From contig NZ_CADDWJ010000002.1 of the NCBI RefSeq assembly GCF_902809855.1, positions 1,347,860 to 1,411,859 of the forward strand: a stretch of 64,000 bases of DNA, written 5' to 3'. Shown here piece after piece: positions 54,629 through 63,874 of this stretch (positions within the stretch are counted from its first letter, which is position 1; each line of letters begins with the position of its first letter). The notes under the pieces were generated by a model. It made no database searches. It had not been told where the DNA came from and worked only from the letters and a program-made list of their open reading frames with translations. This DNA is from Acinetobacter sp. Marseille-Q1618 (GTDB lineage Bacteria; Pseudomonadota; Gammaproteobacteria; Pseudomonadales; Moraxellaceae). A program made the translations under genes and the position numbers.

Positions 54629-57177
54629 TGCCCAACGCCTTTGATCCAATTTTCAAGATGATCATGCTGTAAAAGTTGTTGTAATTGTTGATTTAAATGT
54701 GTAGCACTCAGCATGTCATGCTCACTGATATGACTATGCACTTGATCTAAAATCACATGCTGCGCCAGTCCAGCCATCTCAGCAATATTTTGAGAAACTG
54801 CTGAATTTTGCTTTGGACTGAGTTGACTAAAGATATAACGCAGATCAGGTAAAATCTGTAAGAAAGTTTCTTCTCGCCAATGTTTGACTAAGTCATATAA
54901 GCCACTGATCGCGATCGGAGATTGCACAAAAATTTCAGGTGCAATCGCAAACATGCCTTGAATATATTGTACGGCTTCATCTGCATCACAACCGATGGCA
55001 AAGGCAATTTTTAAATATTGCTGTAACTGTTCTTGATCAATTCGATGATCAAGGAACATCAAGGTATCTACAGCACCTTTTAATTTGCTCAAATGAAACT
55101 GATTAAACTGTTGTCGATCAATATGTTGATAAAATAAATCTAAAAGTGAATCAGTGTCTTGCGGTACGTTAAGCTTGCTGACAGATAAAATCAAATCATG
55201 CAAGGTCTTTAAGCTATTTAGATTTTCTTCGATTTTTTCTTCACGCGTATCATAGAGTTGATCCAGTAAGAAACAAGCTTGTTTGACCGCACGTACTAGA
55301 CTTTGTTGTAAAATGGCTTCAGGCAATTGCAATAACTTTCGACCACTCCACAAATAATACAATTGCTGTGCTGCACCAACCACAGAGGCTAAGCTTTGAT
55401 CAGTTTGTAAATATTCATCTAATTGTTTTTGTAAGAGATTGAGCTGTTCTTTTAAACCTAAACGACATGCCAAAGTCAGTAATTTTGCAGTTTCAAATGC
55501 AGACTGTCCAAGTCCATTTTTCTGATGATGTTGTTGTAATGTGAGAATTTTAGCTAAAGCAATATGTTGCAGTTGATCACCTAATTCAGCAAGTTCAATC
55601 AAACGAGCTTCAATCGAAGGTGACCATGTATAACGCCATTCTTCAAACAATAAATCCAAACCAGCACCATGACTAAAATCAGGTCCCGATAAACGTTGCG
55701 CAAAACCACAATCGACAAACTCAAGTAAATTTAAAAATTGACTGATTTCTTGATGTAAAGGTTTACGGTAAATATCAAGTTTTCGATGACGAGGAATAGT
55801 ATCGCTAACATTAAAACGATATTTTTCGATTTGTTTGAAAATATTTTGGAGTAGTGCAGGACTGTGCTGATGTGCTGCAACTTGACCGAGTTGTTGACCA
55901 CTTAAGTAAGCGTAAATTTCTTGAAATAATAATTGTTGACCATCCTCCAACTCACCTTTAACTAAGGCACTTTGTAAAGCATCTAAAAGATCGTAACGAC
56001 TTGGTCGATAATGTCCACGCAAGTGTGCCAATTGTAAGGCTATTTCGGCAGTATTTTTTAAAGCAATATAGGCAGTAACATCTAAAACTTGTTTCTCATC
56101 TAAATAATGACAAATTTCAGTGAGATATTTGAGAAATTGTTGCTGAATCTCTGCATCACCGAGATTCTCCTGATTTAAATCATGCCAAAATTGTTGATAA
56201 AATGCAGGTGAAGGCATACCCGAAGCATAACCATTCAAAGCATCTAATCGGTCAAAACTATAACGAATCAACCATGCATTTTCCTGCCATTTGTCTTTTT
56301 TGTTAGTCTGAATGCTGTAGCGGTTTGCCGTATCTGTTTGTGCTAAATTTTCGATCAAAGCCAAGGTGTGAAAACCGCCAGTGACCACCAGCACTTTATG
56401 TTTAGGGTTTAAGCAGGCTTGGATTTTTTGCCACATGCAGTCTTCACGATGCAACGATGCCTCTTGTAACAACACATCCTGTTCATAGTCCAAACGTGCT
56501 AAGGAACACCATGTAAAGACATCATCGAAAAATTTTTCAGGCTGTTTTAGTTGGGCAATAGGTTGTAACTCAAAAAGATGATCCCAAAGTTCATCATGAT
56601 TACGACAATGCAACTGCTGCGCAAGATTTTGAATATATTGGCTATGCGCTAAATAACGTTCAGAAATTAAATTTTTTTGCGACCAATCTAAGGCGGTATT
56701 TGCCAATTTAAAGGCGCTTTGCTCCTGCCAAGACAAATCAATAAACTCAATTTTTGCCTGTTGTGCAGTGCCTTGTTTTAGCGCAACCCATTCAGGTGAA
56801 TATTCACAAAAAGGATAATAGGCAGAAAATAGGGCAGGTGTTGGCTCGGCTTGTACATCTTCATCATCAGCTTTGTTTGTCTGTGATGTGGTTTGAGCAT
56901 GAGCACCTTTTTGTATTTGTGCCTGTGTAAAGATTGCAATTGGCGGCTGGGTATTTTCATCTAACAATGCTTCAAGTAAAAACTGAAAACTATGCGGTGC
57001 TTCGATCAAAATATGCGTGGGTTGTAGCTTTTGAATATACTGCTTTAAAGCATAGGCACAGGCAGGACTATGATGCCGAACAGGTGCAAAATAAAGCTGT
57101 TGTGCTACAAGTTTTTGCTTGGCTTGAAATGCCTGTTGTAGTCGTTCAGGCAGTGGTGCTGCGTGAAATTCTGCCAT
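54625..57177 (-). CDS. DUF5682 protein (YehM-like)
   Basis: 850 aa. The N-terminus has LYFAPVRHHSPACAYALKQY, 'ILIEAPHSFQFLLEALLDE' and later 'KVLVVTGGFHTLALIENLA', with conserved His and Glu residues, the mark of DUF5682 (ChaN-like or TraB-like fold suspected). The remaining two-thirds are helical. It starts 2 nt after the AAA gene and overlaps the vWA gene by 4 nt. E. coli YehM is the family relative. Function unknown. Confidence 0.82.
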   Translation of the reverse strand: MAEFHAAPLPERLQQAFQAKQKLVAQQLYFAPVRHHSPACAYALKQYIQKLQPTHILIEAPHSFQFLLEALLDENTQPPIAIFTQAQIQKGAHAQTTSQTNKADDEDVQAEPTPALFSAYYPFCEYSPEWVALKQGTAQQAKIEFIDLSWQEQSAFKLANTALDWSQKNLISERYLAHSQYIQNLAQQLHCRNHDELWDHLFELQPIAQLKQPEKFFDDVFTWCSLARLDYEQDVLLQEASLHREDCMWQKIQACLNPKHKVLVVTGGFHTLALIENLAQTDTANRYSIQTNKKDKWQENAWLIRYSFDRLDALNGYASGMPSPAFYQQFWHDLNQENLGDAEIQQQFLKYLTEICHYLDEKQVLDVTAYIALKNTAEIALQLAHLRGHYRPSRYDLLDALQSALVKGELEDGQQLLFQEIYAYLSGQQLGQVAAHQHSPALLQNIFKQIEKYRFNVSDTIPRHRKLDIYRKPLHQEISQFLNLLEFVDCGFAQRLSGPDFSHGAGLDLLFEEWRYTWSPSIEARLIELAELGDQLQHIALAKILTLQQHHQKNGLGQSAFETAKLLTLACRLGLKEQLNLLQKQLDEYLQTDQSLASVVGAAQQLYYLWSGRKLLQLPEAILQQSLVRAVKQACFLLDQLYDTREEKIEENLNSLKTLHDLILSVSKLNVPQDTDSLLDLFYQHIDRQQFNQFHLSKLKGAVDTLMFLDHRIDQEQLQQYLKIAFAIGCDADEAVQYIQGMFAIAPEIFVQSPIAISGLYDLVKHWREETFLQILPDLRYIFSQLSPKQNSAVSQNIAEMAGLAQHVILDQVHSHISEHDMLSATHLNQQLQQLLQHDHLENWIKGVGQ

Positions 57178-57179
57178 GA

Positions 57180-58292
57180 TTAAAACTCACGACTGGCTTC
57201 AAAAAAGGCTTTCCAGTCTTTGTCTTGACGGGCACGCTCTTTTACTACACTGTCCAAATAGTAACGCAAACGTTTGGCATCCTCTGGATTGTCTTTAAAG
57301 ACTACACCGACCAATTGCTGTGCGATATGTTCGGCTTTGAGTACACCATCTCCCAAATAGATCGCTTGTAAGCTTGCTGCATGCGCAATATTGACGGCTT
57401 CCGCAGTTGACATGACTGCATCAGGAGTTTTTAAGTTTGCACCTTGCAGACTTTGTCCTGTACGCAATTCATTGAAAATAGTAACAAGTAGTTCAATTAC
57501 TTGCGGTGGAACGGTCAGTTCTGAAAATAAATCACCGACTTGTTGTTTGAGTTGCAATTGAACCAATTCCACTTCGAAATCACGATTTTGAATCGGTTTC
57601 ACGGTTTCAAAATTAAAACGACGTTTTAATGCGGCTGACATTTCATGTACACCACGATCTCGTAAGTTGGCAGTGGCTATGAGATTAAAACCTTGTTGTG
57701 CAGAAATATTAAAATCCTGTCCCATTTCAGGAATCATCATTTGTTTTTCGGACAATAACGACACTAAAACATCTTGAATTTCAGGTGGGCAACGTGTGAT
57801 TTCTTCAAAACGTGCTAATTTGCCTTGTTGCATGGCAAAAAATAAAGGTGAAGGAATGAGGGATTTTTCCGAAGGCCCTTCTGATAAGAGTAAGGCATAG
57901 TTCCATGAGTATTTAATATGATCTTCAGTTGTGCCTGCGGTACCTTGAATCGTCAGTTGCGAGTTTCCACTGATCGCTGCACTAAATAATTCAGATAACA
58001 TGGACTTTGCTGTACCTGGTTGACCGACCAGCATCAGACCTTGATTACCCATCAAGGTGACTAAAGCACGATCCACCAACGCATCATCACCATAAAATTT
58101 TTTTTGAATATTGAGTTGGGGATTTCCCAAAATAAAATCACGAACAGCATAGGCTGACAGTTGCCAACCTTGTGGTTTACGTTTTTGATCATGCTCTTTT
58201 AAGCGTTGTAATTCGTCATGATATTTTTGTTCAGCACTGAGTTTTAAAATGTGCTGTGTTTGTGTTGCATGGGGTTGTGAATTGTTATTCAT
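57180..58292 (-). CDS. MoxR-type AAA+ ATPase (YehL-like)
   Basis: 370 aa from ATG 58292 (MNNNSQPHATQTQ); the frame also opens at ATG 58328, neither start having a good Shine-Dalgarno. AAA+ parts: Walker A VGQPGTAKSMLSE, Walker B region 'GKLARFEEITRCPPEIQDVL' with FEE in place of the common DE, sensor 1 'LIATANLRDRGVHEM' and Arg finger SAALKRRF. It is a MoxR-family chaperone, first gene of the cluster, and likely works with the downstream vWA protein. Confidence 0.88.
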   Translation of the reverse strand: MNNNSQPHATQTQHILKLSAEQKYHDELQRLKEHDQKRKPQGWQLSAYAVRDFILGNPQLNIQKKFYGDDALVDRALVTLMGNQGLMLVGQPGTAKSMLSELFSAAISGNSQLTIQGTAGTTEDHIKYSWNYALLLSEGPSEKSLIPSPLFFAMQQGKLARFEEITRCPPEIQDVLVSLLSEKQMMIPEMGQDFNISAQQGFNLIATANLRDRGVHEMSAALKRRFNFETVKPIQNRDFEVELVQLQLKQQVGDLFSELTVPPQVIELLVTIFNELRTGQSLQGANLKTPDAVMSTAEAVNIAHAASLQAIYLGDGVLKAEHIAQQLVGVVFKDNPEDAKRLRYYLDSVVKERARQDKDWKAFFEASREF

Positions 58293-58521
58293 GTTATTCA
58301 AAATCTTGTGAAATTTTGAAATTATCATAACGAGGGCTTTACTAGAATGCCAGTTGTATGCGCATTAATGCGACAAATTACGACTCAAGTGTGTTTCTAG
58401 CGTTAAGCAATTGTCATGATTTTGTATTTTTAGCTCAAGCATACACAAATAGAGTTGAGATAATTTCAGACTATCCTTAGTATTTGGCTAAGCCGATAAA
58501 AATGAATGGAGTAGAGTGCAA

Positions 58522-60246
58522 ATGGCAGATTCTAATAATAAACAATCAAGTAGCATGTTATCCAATACATTTGGTCTCGCTAAAAAAATTGGTACAACAG
58601 GTTTAAACCTATTAAATCACGTTGCGCCAAACTCAGTGAGCAAACTCAGTCATGCGCCAGAAAGTGACTCAGTGGTTGAAGGTAAAGCTCGTACTCAAAG
58701 TATGTTTGAAAAAAAACAGTATGATAATCCACAGCAAATGATGCGTGAACATTTACCAAAAGTGTCTAGTCAGTTACTTGGTCGTCATTATAAGAAAATC
58801 AATAATGTTGCATCATTTATCTCCCCACAGTTGAATGACAAAATGTCAGATTACTTTTTTGAGAAGTTAAATGACTTTGTGTCAGAAGGTAGTTCAGTAG
58901 AAAAGCTGTTAAAAGAAGTGGGTGCTAAAGAGATCAAGGAATTGAGCCAAGATTCAGCACGTTCACAACGTATTAGCCAAGCACTAGCCAATCAAAATAA
59001 AGTCCTTGCTGCGATTCAAGGCGCACTGACAGGTGCGACGGGTGTCATTGGTTCAGCGATAGATGTCCCAAGCTCGATTGCTTTGGCGTTACGCAGTATT
59101 TACCAAACAGGTCGTGCGCATGGTTTTGAGTTGAAACCTGAAGACCATGATGTGGTTGAATTTATTTTCAAAAAAATTGACATTGGTTCTGTGGCAGAAA
59201 AACAAGCTTTGCTGATCGCCTTGCGTACATTTGCAAATACTTTAAAAACTCAAGATATGAGTCAGTTCCAGCAGTTACTTGGTTCAAGTAACTCAACCGA
59301 TGTCTGGAAAAACTGGATCAGTAATGAAGATGGTACCTTTAAGTGGGCATGGTTAGAAAACTTTCCACAATTCAATATTATTTCTAAACTTACTCCATTT
59401 GCTTGTATCGGGATCAGTGCAACTTATAGCTGGAAACTTGTCGATGATGCAACTGAAAAAGCGCAAATCGTCTTTAAAGGTGCGCAGCAGTATTTAATCC
59501 AACATCCTCAAGAAAATATCAGTGCCTTAGCTGCGTTTGAAAAGTCTGAGATTTTGCTTGCGCAAGCCAGTCCATTATTGCAAGCACCTGAGCATGAAGA
59601 TGCTGCGCCTGAGTTAAGTACAGCAACTACAGAGCAGCCATCTGAAAATGAAATTATTCAAGATGTTCAAGTACTGAAAAAAGATGAAGCACAAAACTTA
59701 AAAAGTGATGAGGAAGAAACCAGTATTGCTGATTTAGCTAAACAACACATTGCGAGTGAAAATGAAACAACTGGCGATGAGAAGGCTACTGAATCAGCAG
59801 ACAAAGTAGAAAAGGTAGCTGAAAATTCGCAAGTCAGTGAAAAGAATGTCACAAAAGATACTCAAGCAGATGTTGAAGCAGTAGAGGAAAAGGCAGCTGA
59901 ACAGTCAGATGAGAATGACATTATTCAAGATGTCCAAGTACTGAAAAAAGATGAAGCACAAAACCTAAAAAGTGATGAGGTAGAAATTAGTATTGCTGAT
60001 TTAGCTAAACAACATATTGCTACTGAAAATGAAACAACCGACGGTGAGCAGATTGCTAAACCCGCACAAAAAGTGGGAAAGTTGGCTGAAAATTTGCAAG
60101 TGAGTGAAAAAAATGCAACAAAAGATACTCAAACTGATAAGGTCGAAGCAGTAGAGAAAAAGGCCGTTGAACAATCAGATGTCGATGAAAATGTTACGCA
60201 AAAGGTTGAAGCTAAAGCAAAATCAAAAGGTGAAAAGAAAAGTTAA
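58522..60246 (+). CDS. EcsC-family protein with a repeated acidic tail
   Basis: 574 aa from ATG 58522 (GTG 58516 in frame). Residues about 60-350 contain the EcsC domain ('GATGVIGSAIDVPSSIALAL', 'RSIYQTGRAHGFELKPEDHD', 'KLTPFACIGISATYSWKLVDD'). The tail holds two tandem copies of about 89 residues ('IIQDVQVLKKDEAQNLKSDE' to 'VSEKN.TKDTQ') plus a fragment, all acidic and disordered-looking. The EcsC family is named after a Bacillus gene; function unknown. It is divergent from the AAA gene. Confidence 0.8.
   Translation: MADSNNKQSSSMLSNTFGLAKKIGTTGLNLLNHVAPNSVSKLSHAPESDSVVEGKARTQSMFEKKQYDNPQQMMREHLPKVSSQLLGRHYKKINNVASFISPQLNDKMSDYFFEKLNDFVSEGSSVEKLLKEVGAKEIKELSQDSARSQRISQALANQNKVLAAIQGALTGATGVIGSAIDVPSSIALALRSIYQTGRAHGFELKPEDHDVVEFIFKKIDIGSVAEKQALLIALRTFANTLKTQDMSQFQQLLGSSNSTDVWKNWISNEDGTFKWAWLENFPQFNIISKLTPFACIGISATYSWKLVDDATEKAQIVFKGAQQYLIQHPQENISALAAFEKSEILLAQASPLLQAPEHEDAAPELSTATTEQPSENEIIQDVQVLKKDEAQNLKSDEEETSIADLAKQHIASENETTGDEKATESADKVEKVAENSQVSEKNVTKDTQADVEAVEEKAAEQSDENDIIQDVQVLKKDEAQNLKSDEVEISIADLAKQHIATENETTDGEQIAKPAQKVGKLAENLQVSEKNATKDTQTDKVEAVEKKAVEQSDVDENVTQKVEAKAKSKGEKKS
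59632..60180 (+). repeat. Two tandem 267-270-bp coding repeats plus partial copy
   Basis: Unit 1 begins at about 59632 and unit 2 at 59899, with a third partial start (EQSD) at 60169. Both encode the acidic tail of the EcsC protein; they differ by point changes and one codon. Confidence 0.85.
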
Positions 60247-60345
60247 CATCTAAATGAGCTTTTTCTAATCTGATAGGTGGCGAAAAAACCATCTAAAAAA
60301 GTCAGTGAAATACAGAGATGGTCAATATTTGATAAGTGTCGAATG

Positions 60346-60374
60346 TTGACCATTTTTGCATCTTGACTTACAAT
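60346..60374 (+). promoter_or_regulatory. Promoter of the str operon
   Basis: TTGACC (60346-60351), 17 nt, TACAAT (60369-60374); start expected near 60381. Confidence 0.7.
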
Positions 60375-60381
60375 TGCATGC

Positions 60382-60412
60382 CCTCAAAAAGTGGTATTTT
60401 TTTGAGGCTTTT
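60382..60412 (+). terminator. Terminator-like hairpin in the str leader
   Basis: CCTCAAAAA / TTTTTGAGG followed by CTTTTT, between the promoter and the rpsL ribosome binding site (GGGAG). It looks like a constitutive or conditional attenuator at the very 5' end. Confidence 0.6.
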
Positions 60413-60433
60413 TATTAACGGGAGAATTGCCAT

Positions 60434-60808
60434 ATGGCAACAACAAATCAGTTGATCCGTAAGGGTCGCACAACTTTAGTTGAAAAATCTAAAGTTCCTG
60501 CGTTGAAGGCTTGTCCACAACGTCGTGGTGTTTGTACACGTGTTTATACAACTACACCTAAAAAACCTAACTCAGCAATGCGTAAAGTTTGCCGTGTGCG
60601 TTTAACTTCAGGTTTCGAAGTTTCTAGCTACATCGGTGGTGAAGGTCATAACCTACAAGAGCACAGTGTTGTTCTTATCCGTGGTGGTCGTGTTAAAGAC
60701 TTACCTGGTGTACGTTACCATACCGTTCGTGGTTCTTTAGACTGTGCTGGTGTGAAAGATCGTAACCAATCACGTTCTAAATACGGTGCTAAACGTCCTA
60801 AGAAATAA
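60434..60808 (+). CDS. rpsL: 30S ribosomal protein S12
   Basis: 124 aa, full length. Sequence [18 protein letters not shown] and the decoding-site loops TTPKKPNSA and [14 protein letters not shown] are as in all bacteria. Lys43 and Lys88 are both present, so the common streptomycin-resistance changes are absent. First gene of the str operon rpsL-rpsG-fusA-tuf; GGGAG 9 nt before ATG 60434. Confidence 0.98.
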
Positions 60809-60913
60809 TTCTTTAAGAATGAACTCTTAAGATCGTAAACCGCAATCCTTTATCGTCTCGCTTGTCTGATTTCTGCATTTAAATTTGTGAAATTCAAGCG
60901 ACGTGTAGTAAGG

Positions 60914-60966
60914 CCAGCGAATGCACCTGACACTTGGTGCTCATGCTGGATTAACCTGAAGTGTCA
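60914..60966 (+). promoter_or_regulatory. Hairpin-pseudoknot between rpsL and rpsG, candidate S7 operator
   Basis: CCAGC / GCTGG (60914-60918, 60945-60949) and GCACC / GGTGC (60923-60927, 60936-60940) form a 10-bp hairpin with a symmetric GAAT/TCAT internal loop. Its 8-nt loop TGACACTT is fully complementary to AAGTGTCA at 60959-60966, an H-type pseudoknot ending 19 nt before rpsG. In E. coli S7 represses translation at this spacer. Confidence 0.6.
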
Positions 60967-60985
60967 TATTTATAGGTAGTTTAAA

Positions 60986-61456
60986 ATGCCAAGACGTCGC
61001 GTAGTCGCTGCTCGTGAAATCCTTCCGGATCCTAAGTTCAGCAGCCAAACAATCGCTAAATTCATGAACCATGTAATGCAAGATGGTAAAAAATCTATTG
61101 CTGAAAGTATCGTTTACGGTGCTTTAGACCGCGTTCAAGAAAAAAACAAAGTAGACCCAGTTGAATTTTTCGAGACTACTCTTGAAAAAGTTCGTCCTAT
61201 GGTCGAAGTAAAAGCACGCCGTGTTGGTGGTGCTACATATCAAGTTCCTATGGAAGTACGCCCATCCCGTCGTACTGCCTTAGCGATGCGTTGGTTAGTA
61301 GATGCTGCTGCTAAGCGTTCTGAAAAAACTATGGCTTTACGTCTTGCTGGTGAGTTGCTTGATGCAGCTGAAGGTAAAGGCGCAGCGATCAAAAAACGTG
61401 AAGATGTGCATCGTATGGCTGAAGCCAACAAAGCCTTCTCTCACTACCGCTTCTAA
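60986..61456 (+). CDS. rpsG: 30S ribosomal protein S7
   Basis: 156 aa, normal length. '[18 protein letters not shown]', '[23 protein letters not shown]' and '[15 protein letters not shown]' fix the identity. It nucleates the 30S head and in E. coli also represses its own operon. The Shine-Dalgarno (AGGTAG, 9 nt upstream) is moderate, in line with coupled translation. Confidence 0.98.
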   Translation: MPRRRVVAAREILPDPKFSSQTIAKFMNHVMQDGKKSIAESIVYGALDRVQEKNKVDPVEFFETTLEKVRPMVEVKARRVGGATYQVPMEVRPSRRTALAMRWLVDAAAKRSEKTMALRLAGELLDAAEGKGAAIKKREDVHRMAEANKAFSHYRF

Positions 61457-61490
61457 GCGGCTAAAACAGTCCCTAATCAGGAGAATACTG

Positions 61491-61553
61491 ATGCGAATTG
61501 CAGCACGATTTAATATCGCCCTCTACCAAAGTGGGGGATGGGCAGGAATTTAA
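61491..61553 (+). CDS. 20-codon ORF between rpsG and fusA
   Basis: ATG 61491 has AGGAG 7 nt upstream and encodes MRIAARFNIALYQSGGWAGI, then TAA. Neither neighbour needs it, and the spacer (189 nt to fusA) is longer than usual. It may be a leader peptide for fusA. The ending GWAGI is unusual. Supported by ribosome binding site and position only. Confidence 0.5.
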   Translation: MRIAARFNIALYQSGGWAGI

Positions 61554-61572
61554 GTTGTCCTTAAATTCGTAT

Positions 61573-61607
61573 TAAGTATCCGTACGCATCAATACTTATT
61601 GATGCGT
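61573..61607 (+). promoter_or_regulatory. Two mutually exclusive hairpins before fusA
   Basis: TAAGTAT (61573-61579) pairs with ATACTTA (61592-61598), while ACGCATCAAT (61584-61593) pairs with ATTGATGCGT (61598-61607). The pairings share bases and cannot coexist. The second is the stronger and is followed by CCTGTTTT. Confidence 0.5.
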
Positions 61608-61645
61608 CCTGTTTTAAACAACAAAATTTAGGAATGCTAGAAATC

Positions 61646-63781
61646 ATGGCTCGTCAAACCCCAATTTCTCGTTACCGTAACATTGGTATCTCTGCACACA
61701 TTGATGCGGGTAAAACAACAACTTCAGAACGTATTTTGTTTTACACAGGTCAAAGCCACAAACTTGGTGAAACTCACGAAGGTTCGGCAACTACTGACTG
61801 GATGGAACAAGAACAAGAACGTGGTATTACCATTACTTCAGCAGCAGTAACATGCTTCTGGTCTGGTATGGGTAACCAGTTCGATCAACACCGTATCAAC
61901 GTTATTGACACCCCGGGACACGTAGACTTCACAATCGAAGTTGAACGTTCTATGCGTGTTCTTGATGGTGCGTGCATGGTTTACTGTGCGGTAGGTGGTG
62001 TTCAACCTCAGTCTGAAACTGTATGGCGTCAAGCAAACAAATATAAAGTTCCACGTATTGCGTTCGTAAACAAAATGGACCGTACTGGTGCGAACTTCTT
62101 CCGTGCTGTAGAACAAATGAAAACTCGCTTGGGTGCAAACCCAGTGCCGATCGTTGTTCCAATTGGTTCTGAAGAAAACTTCCAAGGTGTTGTTGACCTC
62201 ATCGAAATGAAAGCAATTATCTGGGATGAAGCATCTCAAGGTATGAAGTTTGAATACGGTGAGATTCCAGCTGAATTGGTAGAATTAGCGCAAGAATGGC
62301 GTACTAACATGGTTGAAGCTGCTGCTGAAGCATCAGAAGAACTCATGGATAAATACCTAGAAGAAGGCGAGCTTTCTAAAGAAGAGATTGTTGGCGGTCT
62401 ACGTACACGTACTTTGGCAAACGAAATTCAGCCAATGATGTGTGGTTCTGCATTCAAAAACAAAGGTGTTCAACGTATGTTGGATGCTGTAATTGAATTC
62501 TTACCTGCACCAACTGACGTTGAAGCGATCAAAGGTATTCTTGACGACAAAGACGAAACTGAAGGTTCTCGTGAAGCGTCTGATGAAGCGCCGTTCTCTG
62601 CGTTAGCGTTCAAAATCATGAACGACAAATTCGTTGGTAACTTAACGTTCGTACGTGTTTACTCTGGTGTTCTTCAAGCAGGTAGCCCTGTTTATAACCC
62701 AGTGAAAATGAAACGTGAACGTATCGGTCGTATCGTACAGATGCATGCAAACGATCGTCACGACATCGAAGAAATTCGTGCAGGTGATATCGCAGCGTGT
62801 GTAGGTCTGAAAGATACAACGACTGGTGATACATTATGTGATGAAAACCACGTAATTACACTAGAGCGTATGGAATTCCCAGAGCCAGTAATTGCACTTG
62901 CGGTTGAACCTAAAACTAAAGCTGACCAAGAAAAAATGTCAGTTGCTTTAGGTCGTTTAGCGAAAGAAGATCCATCATTCCGTGTTCGTACAGATGAAGA
63001 ATCTGGTCAAACGATTATTGCGGGTATGGGTGAGCTTCACCTTGACATCATTGTTGACCGTATGAAGCGTGAATTCGGTGTAGAAGCAAACATTGGTAAA
63101 CCAATGGTTTCTTATCGTGAAACGATCAAAAAATCGGTTGAACAAGAAGGTAAATTCGTACGTCAAACTGGTGGTAAAGGTAAATTCGGTCACGTATATG
63201 TACGTCTTGAACCGCTTCCTGAAGACGCTGGTAAAGATTACGAATTCGCTGAAGAAGTTGTTGGTGGTGTAGTACCTAAAGAATTCTTTGGTGCGGTTGA
63301 TAAAGGTATTCAAGAACGTATGAAGAATGGTGTCCTTGCTGGTTACCCAGTTGTAGGCATCAAAGCGACATTATTCGACGGTTCTTACCACGATGTCGAC
63401 TCTGACGAATTATCGTTCAAAATGGCAGGTTCTTATGCCTTCCGTGATGGTTTCATGAAAGCTGATCCTATCCTTCTTGAACCGATCATGAAAGTAGAAG
63501 TAGAAACGCCAGAAGACTACATGGGCGACATCATGGGTGACTTAAACCGTCGCCGTGGTATGGTTCAAGGTATGGACGATTTACCTGGTGGTACGAAAGC
63601 CATTCGTGCAGAAGTTCCACTTGCTGAGATGTTTGGTTACGCAACTCAAATGCGTTCTATGTCTCAAGGTCGTGCGACTTACTCTATGGAATTTGCTAAA
63701 TATGCTGAAACTCCACGTAACGTGGCTGAAGGCATCATTTCTAAATTCCAAAATGGTGGTAAAAAAGGTGACGACGAGTAA
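61646..63781 (+). CDS. fusA: Elongation factor G
   Basis: 711 aa from ATG 61646 ([20 protein letters not shown]); ATG 61634 is in frame but has no spaced Shine-Dalgarno. G1 [10 protein letters not shown], switch I '[10 protein letters not shown]', G3 DTPGHVDF, G4 NKMD, then domains II-V. It translocates tRNA and mRNA on the ribosome and helps recycling with RRF. The C-terminal '[20 protein letters not shown]' is typical. Third gene of str. Confidence 0.97.
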   Translation: MARQTPISRYRNIGISAHIDAGKTTTSERILFYTGQSHKLGETHEGSATTDWMEQEQERGITITSAAVTCFWSGMGNQFDQHRINVIDTPGHVDFTIEVERSMRVLDGACMVYCAVGGVQPQSETVWRQANKYKVPRIAFVNKMDRTGANFFRAVEQMKTRLGANPVPIVVPIGSEENFQGVVDLIEMKAIIWDEASQGMKFEYGEIPAELVELAQEWRTNMVEAAAEASEELMDKYLEEGELSKEEIVGGLRTRTLANEIQPMMCGSAFKNKGVQRMLDAVIEFLPAPTDVEAIKGILDDKDETEGSREASDEAPFSALAFKIMNDKFVGNLTFVRVYSGVLQAGSPVYNPVKMKRERIGRIVQMHANDRHDIEEIRAGDIAACVGLKDTTTGDTLCDENHVITLERMEFPEPVIALAVEPKTKADQEKMSVALGRLAKEDPSFRVRTDEESGQTIIAGMGELHLDIIVDRMKREFGVEANIGKPMVSYRETIKKSVEQEGKFVRQTGGKGKFGHVYVRLEPLPEDAGKDYEFAEEVVGGVVPKEFFGAVDKGIQERMKNGVLAGYPVVGIKATLFDGSYHDVDSDELSFKMAGSYAFRDGFMKADPILLEPIMKVEVETPEDYMGDIMGDLNRRRGMVQGMDDLPGGTKAIRAEVPLAEMFGYATQMRSMSQGRATYSMEFAKYAETPRNVAEGIISKFQNGGKKGDDE

Positions 63782-63874
63782 TCTTTCGATTACTATAAGC
63801 CCAACTAATACATAGTTAAAAAACCAAGTGCTCATGTAGTGACCCTGCATGAGTAGTTTAAAAAGGAAGAACTC

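Noticed and set aside
61838..63313. Several minus-strand frames opposite fusA
   Set aside because: Shadows of a highly biased gene; Tyr/Phe/Thr-rich sequences without any domain.
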